From positions 2,093,501 through 2,157,500 of the forward strand of contig NZ_CP126107.1 of NCBI RefSeq assembly GCF_030123365.1: a DNA stretch of 64,000 nucleotides, given 5' to 3'. The position numbers and the translations under genes are program-made. This DNA is from Neobacillus sp. SuZ13 (GTDB taxonomy: Bacteria > Bacillota > Bacilli > Bacillales > Cytobacillaceae). This document shows positions 38,119 to 45,604 of this stretch, in pieces; within the stretch, counting starts at the first letter, position 1; each line of letters begins with the position of its first letter. The notes beneath the pieces were generated by a model. The model saw only the letters and a list, made by a program, of their open reading frames with translations. It did no database searches and was not told where the DNA came from.

Positions 38119-38150
38119 AAAAGGCATGCCTCAAAACGGCATGCCTTTTC
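38119..38150 (+). terminator. Terminator ending the pha/DUF202 transcription unit
   Basis: AAAAGGCATGCC pairs with GGCATGCCTTTT across a 7-nt loop. Confidence 0.8.
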
Positions 38151-38208
38151 CATTTAATGATTTATCATTACATTGGCTAGTTTTAATGCTTGACCATTTT
38201 TTTCCTGT

Positions 38209-38352
38209 TCAAAATAATAATTTGATGTCCAATGCTTCATCGGTGAAATTATGCATCAGTAAATACCTAACCCGGAGTAATTTATATAGATTAATATAAT
38301 CAGAGATCTGAATTAATTCTTCTTGCTCAAGTTCTTGATTTATAAAATCCAT
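38209..38352 (-). other. Possible small ORF or gene remnant, 47 residues
   Basis: On the minus strand an ATG opens a frame rich in acidic and aliphatic residues (DFINQELEQEELIQISDYIN, then LYKLLRVRYLLMHNFTDEAL). Composition looks protein-like and helical, but there is no ribosome site and I do not recognise it. It directly abuts the kinase fragment on the other strand, so both may be debris. Confidence 0.25.
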
Positions 38353-38363
38353 TTCTTCAAAGT

Positions 38364-38570
38364 GGTTTTGGAGCAGGTTGGGACACTTCTGGAACTGTTA
38401 GTTGGAAATTAGGAATAAGAGGAAACTATGTTCTTAAAGAGATTGAGACTTTATTACCGTCTGGATTGGCTTTAGGACGTCATATGTTAATTCTCTTAAA
38501 ATCGGGAAGTTTTGGTAAACCTAATTTTCTTGTACATGCTGTTGAGCATTTGAAACAACTTTCACAGTAG
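38364..38570 (+). pseudogene. C-terminal fragment of a four-carbon acid sugar kinase (DUF1537/OtnK family)
   Basis: The open frame ending at TAG 38568-38570 reads LGIRGNYVLKEIETLLPSGL, then MLILLKSGSFGKPNFLVHAV and EHLKQL. This is the nucleotide-binding C-terminal region of DUF1537 kinases (L.I.G..VL.EIEPG.P......L...LKSGsFG...+L..A...L). The N-terminal ~350 residues are gone and there is no start signal. Such kinases act with RraA-like or aldolase partners in threonate/erythronate breakdown, and an RraA gene and a broken Ldh_2 dehydrogenase are nearby. Confidence 0.7.
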
Positions 38571-38579
38571 AAACAAACA

Positions 38580-38617
38580 AACAAACAAGTGAGTATATAA
38601 TTGCTTACTTGTTTGTT
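38580..38617 (-). terminator. Hairpin at the end of the sugar dehydrogenase gene
   Basis: AACAAACAAGT and ACTTGTTTGTT are inverted arms (38580-38590, 38607-38617); on the minus strand the stem is followed by T-rich (TTTG) repeats. Confidence 0.55.
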
Positions 38618-38644
38618 AGAAAATTTATGCGAATAAATCAATCA

Positions 38645-40057
38645 TCATCGAATAATTTCAAAAACAGTACCTTGGTTAAAATCCGTCACTTTCATTGAGC
38701 CATAGACCCCTAAGTATAGTCTAGACTGATCCAGATTCGTTCCCAAATTTACATAATAAGCTGACTGAGTTCCAAAATTATAATCGGTTTCAATCACACT
38801 ATAATCATTTGATTTGCCATCTGTTCTTACCTTGGTATATGCTAAGACCCCTCTGACCGGAGATGGCGATTTTTCTTTCCGGGCAAGATCGGTAAATACA
38901 ACACTTCCCGTTAAATCGGGGATTCCATTCCCCATATAGGGCTGGACTCCTGTAAGAGCCGTTCCTCCAAATTTATCTGGCCTTTCATCTTTATGAAAAT
39001 AATTAGTTAGAGGCTGAAGACGCTTCACTGAAGTGTTTATTGCTTCATTGAAATAGGCAATTGTTTTTTCCTCCAAATTCTGATGCCCAGAGCAGCCCCT
39101 TATAATGGAAGTAGGAAAAGCACCTTCCCACCCTCGCCAGCCAAAGTTAATAAATCCTTCTTGGTCAGGTTCGGCGTTTGTTAAAGAAGCTTGAACAAGT
39201 TGAGTAACCGGTATTGGTTTATAATGAGCGAATGAAAAAATCGACTCTACCAGGTCCTGTCCGACAATTCCCACATATTTAATATACTGATTATAAAACC
39301 TTTGAAATGAAATACCTGGAATATTGCGGACTCCTTTGGCAATGACCGTAAGCGTTTCCTGAATAGGTGCAGGAAGTTCGTTAAAACGTGTAACTACAGG
39401 TGGATTATTGATAAATGCATTCTTAGCAACGTCAATTTCAATTATTTTACCGGCTATTTCCATATGATCCTGACTTAAATTAAATGGATCATAGCCTGAT
39501 CCACCATCTCCGGTGGTTAAAACAAGTTTTCCTGTTTCGGGAGAAAAGTTTAAGCTATTGAACCCATTATGATTCAAAAATGGTCTTCTTAAGTTAAGTA
39601 ATGTCCGTCGTTTTTGAGGTTGACCATTCGATTGTAAAATCCATTCTTCAACAGTATCAATATGTTCATATTGTGTTTCTCTATTGATCCATTTTAGGTT
39701 TAACGTTTTGGGATCACACGGGTTTGGATTAAAACCTCCAGGAAGAGCACCCGGGCCCTGTGTCCCGGCTACTGAGTAATGTAGATAAAACAGACCATTA
39801 TAATAAAATTCAGGATGAAACGCCAGCCCCAGCAAACCCCGTTCATCATAACCACCAGAAGGACCAAGTTTTATAATTCGCGTACGAATATCTAAAAAAG
39901 TCCTTATTGCTCCGTTTCCTATGTAAAAGATTTCTCCAACTTGGGTTGCAATAAATAATCTTTCAATAGAGTCACCTGGGAGTATCGCTGTTTTCAAAAC
40001 TGTGGGTAAGTTAATCTTACTAACAATGGGCTGTAAGCGTATCTTAACTTTTTTCAC
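38645..40057 (-). CDS. PQQ-dependent sugar dehydrogenase-like (glucose/sorbosone dehydrogenase) beta-propeller
   Basis: 470 residues. Family features are ERLFIATQVGEIFYI, DERGLLGLAFHPEFYYNGLF, the catalytic-His segment FLNHNGFNSLNFSPETGKLV followed by LTTGDGGSGYDPFNLSQD, and FINFGWRGWEG (the usual E.NYGWP..EG). The fold is a six-blade propeller that in characterised relatives uses PQQ and calcium. The N-terminus (MKKVKIRLQPIVSKINLP) shows no signal peptide, unlike the secreted relatives, and there are no PQQ synthesis genes here, so the cofactor and location are uncertain. It is transcribed alone. Confidence 0.82.
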   Translation of the reverse strand: MKKVKIRLQPIVSKINLPTVLKTAILPGDSIERLFIATQVGEIFYIGNGAIRTFLDIRTRIIKLGPSGGYDERGLLGLAFHPEFYYNGLFYLHYSVAGTQGPGALPGGFNPNPCDPKTLNLKWINRETQYEHIDTVEEWILQSNGQPQKRRTLLNLRRPFLNHNGFNSLNFSPETGKLVLTTGDGGSGYDPFNLSQDHMEIAGKIIEIDVAKNAFINNPPVVTRFNELPAPIQETLTVIAKGVRNIPGISFQRFYNQYIKYVGIVGQDLVESIFSFAHYKPIPVTQLVQASLTNAEPDQEGFINFGWRGWEGAFPTSIIRGCSGHQNLEEKTIAYFNEAINTSVKRLQPLTNYFHKDERPDKFGGTALTGVQPYMGNGIPDLTGSVVFTDLARKEKSPSPVRGVLAYTKVRTDGKSNDYSVIETDYNFGTQSAYYVNLGTNLDQSRLYLGVYGSMKVTDFNQGTVFEIIR

Positions 40058-40175
40058 CTAACTTTACACCCCTTCAAATTATTATCTTTTATAAGATTAT
40101 GTTTAGAACTATTCTATTAGTACCAGTACCAAATAGGGGCTGTGGAATCTGATAAAAGGCATTCAAAAATAAATA

Positions 40176-40215
40176 AAAAGGGGAAACGTCATGATCTCGT
40201 TTCCCTTCTTTTTGG
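40176..40215 (-). terminator. Terminator after the RraA gene
   Basis: GGGGAAACG (40180-40188) and CGTTTCCC (40198-40205) pair; on the minus strand the stem is followed by TTTTTATTTATTT. Confidence 0.75.
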
Positions 40216-40223
40216 TCATCTAT

Positions 40224-40838
40224 TTATTTCAACATACTATCCAAATACCGGATCACTTCATCGGGTTTTCCGGAAACTTTCTCATCACGTTCCTTATCTT
40301 TAACAAGTTTTTCTTTTGCTTTCCTTAATACCTCTTCCTCGATTGCCTTCGGTATGACTACAACCCCATCAGCATCCGCTACAATGATGTCTCCAGGACT
40401 TACTGAGGTGCCCCCGCAAGAAATCGGTATGTTTACTTCTCCCCAACCACCCTTAGCGCTTGATGCAACAGTCGTCCCTTTACAGAAAACTGGAAAATTT
40501 AGCTTTTTTACACCAAGGATGTCACGAATAACCCCATCGGTTACGACCCCTGCAATTCCTAATGTTTGTGCAAGTCCAAGGATAAAATCCCCTGCAATGG
40601 TACGATACGTATCTCCTTTTGCATCGACAACGAGAATATCTCCTGGCTTGGCTTCACGAATTGCACGTAAAACACATTGATTATCACCAACAGGCATTTT
40701 AACCGTATAGGCGCGACCTGCAATTCGGTATTCCTCTTTTAATGGTTTAATTAATGGATCCATATTATTTAGTCCTTGCATCGTGTCAGAAATGCACGTG
40801 GTTGGAATCTCTTGAAATGCTGAAACAATTTCACTCAT
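40224..40838 (-). CDS. RraA-family protein (HMG/CHA aldolase-like), second copy
   Basis: 204 residues from ATG 40838, after AGGAGG; the open frame extends further upstream but without a start signal. Motifs: TTCISDTMQGL, GDILVVDAKGDTYRTIAGDF, GVVTDGVIRDI (conserved Arg-Asp), and the C-terminal GGTSVSPGDIIVADADGVVV. It should be a metal-dependent class II pyruvate aldolase or oxaloacetate decarboxylase. Upstream on the opposite strand lies a frameshifted Ldh_2 dehydrogenase, and beyond the next gene a DUF1537 kinase fragment, so it appears to be a survivor of a degraded sugar-acid pathway. Confidence 0.85.
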   Translation of the reverse strand: MSEIVSAFQEIPTTCISDTMQGLNNMDPLIKPLKEEYRIAGRAYTVKMPVGDNQCVLRAIREAKPGDILVVDAKGDTYRTIAGDFILGLAQTLGIAGVVTDGVIRDILGVKKLNFPVFCKGTTVASSAKGGWGEVNIPISCGGTSVSPGDIIVADADGVVVIPKAIEEEVLRKAKEKLVKDKERDEKVSGKPDEVIRYLDSMLK

Positions 40839-40863
40839 TGAGTTGCCCTCCTTTAAGATAGGA

Positions 40864-40880
40864 ATAGAATGTAATTCTAT
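40864..40880. promoter_or_regulatory. Inverted repeat upstream of the second RraA gene
   Basis: ATAGAAT-GTA-ATTCTAT, 26 bp before the RraA start; a possible operator. Confidence 0.35.
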
Positions 40881-41006
40881 GTTACAAAAAACATTGGACT
40901 TTATATAATAGTAAAAAAGAATGGATGAATATAACCAAAAGGAATCAAAAAAGGTTTGCCAAGTTTCAAGTTGTAATAGATGTAGAATTCTAAGTTTTTC
41001 ATAGAT

Positions 41007-41524
41007 ATGACGGTCATTGCAAGAGGGAAGATTAGATTGGCGGCCACGCATGGAGAAGAAATTCCACTTGGTTTAGCATTAGACAAAGACCGGGGACCTA
41101 CAACTGATGCAGCCAAAGCATTCGAAGGAGTCTGTTTGCCATTTGGGGGTGCAAAGGGTGCTGCATTCGCTATGCTTATGGAATTACTAGCAGGTGTCCT
41201 TACAGGTGCAAATTATGGCGGAGAAGTGAAGAGTCTTTATTATGATCATTCCGAACCGCAAAATGTAGGACATTTATTTATAGCGATAAAACCAGATCTT
41301 TTTATTTCAAAAGAAGAATTTGAAAATCAATGGATACGTTTGTTACACGAGTGAAATCACTTCCAAGAGCACAAGGCTTTGAGGAAATTTTAATCCCAGG
41401 TGAACCTGAAGGACGTAAGACGAAAGAAAGACTGGGGACAGGTATTCCTATTACCACAGAAGTGAGAGATAGTTTATTGAAGGAGGCAGAGGGTTTAGGT
41501 ATTGATCTTTCTGATATTTTTTAG
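41007..41524 (+). pseudogene. Ldh_2-family dehydrogenase, truncated and frameshifted
   Basis: Residues such as VIARGKIRLAATHGEEIPLG, then LPFGGAKGAAFAMLMELLAG and VLTGA belong to the C-terminal half of Ldh_2 dehydrogenases. The frame breaks near 41329: the first frame ends FENQWIRLLHE-stop, while the +1 frame picks up MDTFVTRVKSLPRAQGFEEI and LIPGEPEGRKTKERLGTGIP, the expected continuation, to TAG 41524. One base seems to have been lost in a CAA run. The N-terminal ~150 residues are absent too, so this is a true pseudogene and not a simple sequencing error. The intact relative ends at base 135. Confidence 0.85.
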
Positions 41525-41560
41525 TAGAGGATGATCGTACTTTTATAGCTGAAAGTTGTC

Positions 41561-42112
41561 TGGATCATTTCAAAATTGCTGATGATGACCGAAACTCCGT
41601 AAGTCAGAAGTAGAAATGGTCATCATTTAGCGGATGATGACCAAAACTCCAAATGCAAGCCGGAGAAAAGGTCATCATTAAGCTGATGATGACCAAACTA
41701 CTGAAAGAAAGCCGAAAAAAAGGTCGTCATTAAGCGGATGATGACCAAAACTCCAAAAGCAAGCCGGAGAAAAGGTCATCATTAAGCGGTTGATGACCAA
41801 AACTCCAAAAGCAAGCCGGAGAAAAGGTCATCATTAAGCGGTTGATGACCAAAACTCCAAAAGCAAGCCGGAGAAAAGGTCATCATTAAGCGGATGATGA
41901 CCAAAACTCCAAAAGCAAGCCGGAGAAAAGGTCATCATTAAGCGGATGATGACCAAAACTCCAAAAACAAGCCGGAGAAAAGGTCATCATTAAGCGGATG
42001 ATGACCAAAACTCCAAAAACAAGCCGGAGAAAAAGATTATCATTAAGCTGATGATGACAAAAATACGTAAAGTAAGCCAAAGAAAGGTCGTCATCAAACG
42101 GATGGCGACCTT
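41561..42112. repeat. Array of about ten 52-bp tandem repeats, each with a 9-bp-stem hairpin
   Basis: Hairpins GGTCATCAT-(7 nt)-ATGATGACC start at 41618, 41670, 41722, 41774, 41826, 41878, 41930 and 41982 (exactly 52 bp apart), then degenerate ones at about 42035 and 42086, plus a worn one near 41562. Between hairpins each unit holds CTCC and GGAG (about 11 nt apart) with A-rich ends. Sequence changes in arms keep pairing: GGTCG with ATGACC makes a wobble pair, and the last unit changes both arms (GGTCGTCAT / ATGGCGACC). It lies between the Ldh_2 pseudogene and the end of the ECF gene. The last hairpin is followed by TTTTCTCT. Confidence 0.95.
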
Positions 42113-42202
42113 TTCTCTGAACAATTACATAAGAATAGTAATTAATCCACTATAATTTTTTGTTGCTAGTGACTTCTGTAATACACAATGATTTCTATTA
42201 TG

Positions 42203-42733
42203 TTATCTTAAAGCTCTACTCTTTAAGCGTTCTGCAAGAGGTACTACAATGATACCTGCTATTACGACTTGCATGATGTTTCCAGGGATGGAGCCGAATG
42301 GCTGTATCCAGTTACCATAAAGGATTACTTCTGCAAAATAATAGCCAACCACTTTTATTATTAATGCAGTTGCAATTGCCAAACTGTTAACAAACATTTT
42401 ATTGCCGGGTACTTTTTCGGAAATAAGTCCTACGATGAAGCCCATTGCACCTACGATAATAAATGTAAACGGGGACCATAATGCGTAACCGGAAATAAGA
42501 TCGAATAAGCCCATTCCGAATGCACCTGCTACAGCTCCTGTTTTTTTGCCGTAAACCAAGGCCGCTATAAAAAGAGGTACATTACCCAGATGGATTAGCC
42601 CTCCGTTACCCATTAATGGGAGCCTAATGTTAATGAACATCGTGGCAACTAAAGTTAATGCGATGAAAAGTGCATTGATGACAATGGCTTTTGTCTTAGA
42701 TGTTGTTTTTGTTGATGAGAATGTTGATTCCAT
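42203..42733 (-). CDS. ECF transporter S component (substrate-binding membrane subunit)
   Basis: 176 residues from ATG 42733; AGGGG lies about 10 nt before it. Six membrane segments, with the conserved ECF S features: an N-terminal TKAIVINALFIALTLVATMF (the A-x-x-x-A surface that docks to EcfT), NIRLPLMGNGGLIHLGNVPL and LVYGKKTGAVAGAFGMGLFD. S components bind vitamins or related metabolites and share EcfA-EcfT encoded elsewhere. The GGLIHLG..P loop is of the type seen in the PF07155 group, whose substrates are mixed. An inverted repeat (AATAAATG/CATTTATT, 42785-42811) sits in the divergent promoter region. No riboswitch seen. Confidence 0.82.
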   Translation of the reverse strand: MESTFSSTKTTSKTKAIVINALFIALTLVATMFINIRLPLMGNGGLIHLGNVPLFIAALVYGKKTGAVAGAFGMGLFDLISGYALWSPFTFIIVGAMGFIVGLISEKVPGNKMFVNSLAIATALIIKVVGYYFAEVILYGNWIQPFGSIPGNIMQVVIAGIIVVPLAERLKSRALR

Positions 42734-42913
42734 ATGTTGTAGACCCCTTCTTTTTTTAAAAATAATATCATACAAATAATATTTAATAAATGGAATTTTG
42801 AAACATTTATTAGATTTTCAAGTTGATTTTCCACATCTTTTTAAAAACTGGTTTCTACCGTTACAGGAAATCCATATATATAAAGGATTAAAAGTAAATA
42901 GGAGTAGAAATCA

Positions 42914-44179
42914 TTGGACAAACAAAATAGCAGATTTAGATGGATTGTATTTGCTTCTGTCATGTTTACTTATTTATTGATGGCGAGCCAGCGAACCGCA
43001 CCGGGGTTGATTACAGAAGAAGTGATGACGGATTTTAATGTAACAGCTACAACGATTGGGTTACTGACAAGTATTCAATTTTTTGTATACACAGGATTGC
43101 AAATCCCAATGGGTATTTTGGCTGACCGATTTGGACCTAATTTTTTCCTCATAATAGGTGCCATACTTACCGGCTTAGGTACAATCATTTATAGTCTTGG
43201 TACCCATGAAATTGTCCTATTTTTGGCCAGAATACTGACGGGGACGGGGGATGCGACTATCTGGGTCAATATGGTGTTAATTTTGGGTCAATGGTTTAAA
43301 GTAAAGGAATTTGTTCGATTAATTGGTCTGGCGGGAATGACGGGAAGTCTTGGTTTCCTTTTTGCAACAGTCCCGTTCTCCATATTAATTAACCTTCTAG
43401 GTTGGAGGGGGGCGTTTTTTTCAGCGGGACTGCTCTTATGTCTTTGTGGAATTCTTCTTTATTTTGTTCTCATAAAAAAACCAAACCAAATCTTTCTTAC
43501 CAAATCGGCTGCTGTTAAAGAAGAGATACCACGTGAAAAAACGTTTGCGCTATTACGAAGAATATTTTCGAATCGTCAGGCGTGGGCTTTATTTTTTTGT
43601 CACTTTGGGGTTGTAGGTGCGTATGTAGGATTTATCGGTTCGTGGGCAGTGCCTTATGGGATGGATGTCTATGGAATGACTCGGTCAGATGCTAGTCAAC
43701 TCATAATGATTGGTCTTATCGGAGCGCTTATTGGTGCTCCTTTAACTAGTTGGATTTCAAGTCGATTAGAAACAATTAAACGACCTTATGTTATTGTTCA
43801 TATCATGATTTTATTGGGGTGGTCCTTCTTTCTTTTATTTAATGGGAATCCACCTTTACTCATCCTCGTGATGCTTTTCTTTATCATTGGCTTTGGTTAC
43901 GGGGCAAGTGCATTAACCTTTGCTGTCGTTCGTCAATCTTTTCCTATGATAGAATCTGGCATTGTATCTGGGTTTGCGAATACGGGCGGATTTCTAAGTG
44001 CAGTATTACTGCCAAGCATTTTTGGATATGTGTTGGATCATTCTCAGACAGCTTCAAGTAGTGTAGGTAATGGGTACTTCTACGGTTTCATCACTCCAGT
44101 TATTTTCTCCATGCTTGGCTTGCTGGGTGTGATTTGTCTTAAGGAAAAGCGCCAGGTGAAAAACATGCCTCAAAATTAA
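42914..44179 (+). CDS. MFS transporter
   Basis: 421 residues from a TTG after TAGGAG. Twelve membrane segments in two sets of six; the loop after helix 2 is PMGILADRFGPNFFLIIGAI, matching G-x-L-a-D-R-x-G. Helix 4 carries ARILTGTGDATIWVNMVLIL. The layout resembles nitrate/nitrite- or cyanate-type and other NarK-like carriers, but the diagnostic nitrate signature is not clear, so the substrate is open. It is divergent from the ECF S component. Confidence 0.85.
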   Translation: MDKQNSRFRWIVFASVMFTYLLMASQRTAPGLITEEVMTDFNVTATTIGLLTSIQFFVYTGLQIPMGILADRFGPNFFLIIGAILTGLGTIIYSLGTHEIVLFLARILTGTGDATIWVNMVLILGQWFKVKEFVRLIGLAGMTGSLGFLFATVPFSILINLLGWRGAFFSAGLLLCLCGILLYFVLIKKPNQIFLTKSAAVKEEIPREKTFALLRRIFSNRQAWALFFCHFGVVGAYVGFIGSWAVPYGMDVYGMTRSDASQLIMIGLIGALIGAPLTSWISSRLETIKRPYVIVHIMILLGWSFFLLFNGNPPLLILVMLFFIIGFGYGASALTFAVVRQSFPMIESGIVSGFANTGGFLSAVLLPSIFGYVLDHSQTASSSVGNGYFYGFITPVIFSMLGLLGVICLKEKRQVKNMPQN

Positions 44180-44183
44180 TATA

Positions 44184-44208
44184 AAGAGTTCCGTTTTCGG
44201 GTGCTCTT
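44184..44208 (+). terminator. Weak hairpin after the MFS gene
   Basis: AAGAG and CTCTT pair, with inner CCG/CGG, then a T-rich stretch (ACTAATTTT). Confidence 0.4.
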
Positions 44209-44330
44209 AGTACTAATTTTATTAATCTTTATAAGCTGGTCGATAAAAAGCGGCTGATTCCCGCATCTAGGATCAGAGGGTTCGCACTTATCGGTTGGGG
44301 GATTAGGTTTAGTATCCGAGTTATTAATAG

Positions 44331-44522
44331 ACGGAAAAATTCCGCTTAATTCGTAATTATTATTAAAAAAGGCGTAAATAGAAGGAGAGATTCCGTCTAT
44401 TTACTCGAAAAACATGAAAATGGGAGATTTTGCTTTGCGTAATTGGAAAATTTTACCTTATTTAACCCGAAACGAGCTCCATTTTACATTTAACCGGAAA
44501 ATCTCCGTTTATTTAACTTTTG
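44331..44522. repeat. Degenerate tandem-like repeats in a gene-free region
   Basis: The 597 bp between 44180 and 44776 hold no convincing gene. Four related segments of form GGAAAATTCCG..TATTTAACtCG start near 44333, 44384, 44445 and 44496 (steps of about 51, 61 and 51 bp). They are imperfect and read like worn-down intergenic repeats. A short frame across them (44414-44632) has low-complexity, repeat-derived sequence and is not called a gene. Confidence 0.5.
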
Positions 44523-44776
44523 CTGGTTACTCGATTAAGGACAAGACATCTTATTTAAAAAGGGGTGAGGTTTATCCCAAAAATCTTTTTCCTAGTTTGC
44601 CTTGTCATTTGCAAGTTTTACATAGATATTAATCAGAAAATTCGCATGTATGGACATCTCTTCTAATAAAGTAATTGTAACGGGAGTAAAAAGGCTTTTT
44701 CACCGAAAAATAGCCGACAAGTTTCATATTACTGTAGCTAAAGGACCATGTGTCTTTTAATAAAGGGAGGGATTAA

Positions 44777-45604
44777 ATGCTGCACATTGTAGCCTGTATC
44801 AAGCAAGTGCCTGACACCAAAATTATCAAGATGAATCCAAAGACAAATACGATGGACCGCAGGACGGCACCCGCAATCTTAAACCCGTATGATGCTCATG
44901 CTGTGGAAGAGGCGGTTCGTCTAAAGAATAGGTATGGAGGAATCGTATCTGTTGTAACAATGGGGCCGCCTCCAGCGGTTACCGCGATAAAAAAGTGTAT
45001 TGAAATTGGCGCCGATGAGGGCTATTTAATCACAGACCGCCGGTTTGCAGGTGCAGATACATTGGCAACGAGCTATGCCGTGACAAAGGCGATTGAAAAA
45101 ATCGCAAAAACAAATCCCGTTGATTTGATCATTTGTGGGAAAATGTCCATCGATGGAGATACCGGGCAAGTCGGACCTGGAATAGCAAGAAGGCTCGATA
45201 TTCCTCCCCTTACGTCTGTGAATAAAGTAGAGGAAATCAATCAAGAGGAAGGATATGCAATTGTTCATCGCAAGTTTGAGGAAGGTTATGAAGTCGTAAA
45301 GTCCACATTGCCATGTCTGTTTTCCGTTGAAAAAACAATCAATGAAGTACCGTATTCTCCGTTTCCAAACATGATAAAGGCTGCAAGATATAATCCCCAT
45401 ATTTGGTCTGTTGATGACTTGGAAGGGGTAGACATTAAGCAGCTTGGTTTGAAGGGATCCCCAACGATCGTATCTAAAGTATGGGCTCCTCAAAAACCGG
45501 CAGGGGGAACATTCTTTGATGGCAGCCCCTCTACACAAGTTGAACAATTGCTATCTGTCCTGCTTGAAAAGAAAGAACTGTTTGAAACAAAGGAGGGAGT
45601 GTAA
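44777..45604 (+). CDS. etfB: Electron transfer flavoprotein beta subunit (FixA/EtfB)
   Basis: 275 residues, longer than the ~257 of ordinary Bacillus EtfB. Key segments: IVACIKQVPDTKIIKMNPKT, ILNPYDAHAVEEAVRLKNRY, VSVVTMGPPPAVTAIKKCIE and ICGKMSIDGDTGQVGPGIAR (adenine-nucleotide binding). EtfB forms a heterodimer with EtfA and carries electrons from acyl-CoA or other flavin dehydrogenases. The length and motifs lean to the FixA/bifurcating-type branch, but that needs alignment. The start follows AGGGAGGG. Confidence 0.92.
   Translation: MLHIVACIKQVPDTKIIKMNPKTNTMDRRTAPAILNPYDAHAVEEAVRLKNRYGGIVSVVTMGPPPAVTAIKKCIEIGADEGYLITDRRFAGADTLATSYAVTKAIEKIAKTNPVDLIICGKMSIDGDTGQVGPGIARRLDIPPLTSVNKVEEINQEEGYAIVHRKFEEGYEVVKSTLPCLFSVEKTINEVPYSPFPNMIKAARYNPHIWSVDDLEGVDIKQLGLKGSPTIVSKVWAPQKPAGGTFFDGSPSTQVEQLLSVLLEKKELFETKEGV

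Noticed and set aside
41886..42080. Minus-strand frame in the 52-bp array
   Set aside because: It is a translation of the repeat units with no start signal.
41561..42112. CRISPR-like appearance of the 52-bp array
   Set aside because: The stretches between hairpins are the same sequence in every unit, so there are no unique spacers; no cas genes are present. It is a simple tandem repeat with hairpins.
44414..44632. 72-residue plus-strand frame before etfB
   Set aside because: It spans degenerate intergenic repeats, has no ribosome site and no recognisable protein pattern.
45026..45547. 173-residue frame antisense to etfB
   Set aside because: Long but fully inside a conserved gene on the other strand; Cys/His-rich composition is typical of a shadow frame, and no ribosome site precedes it.
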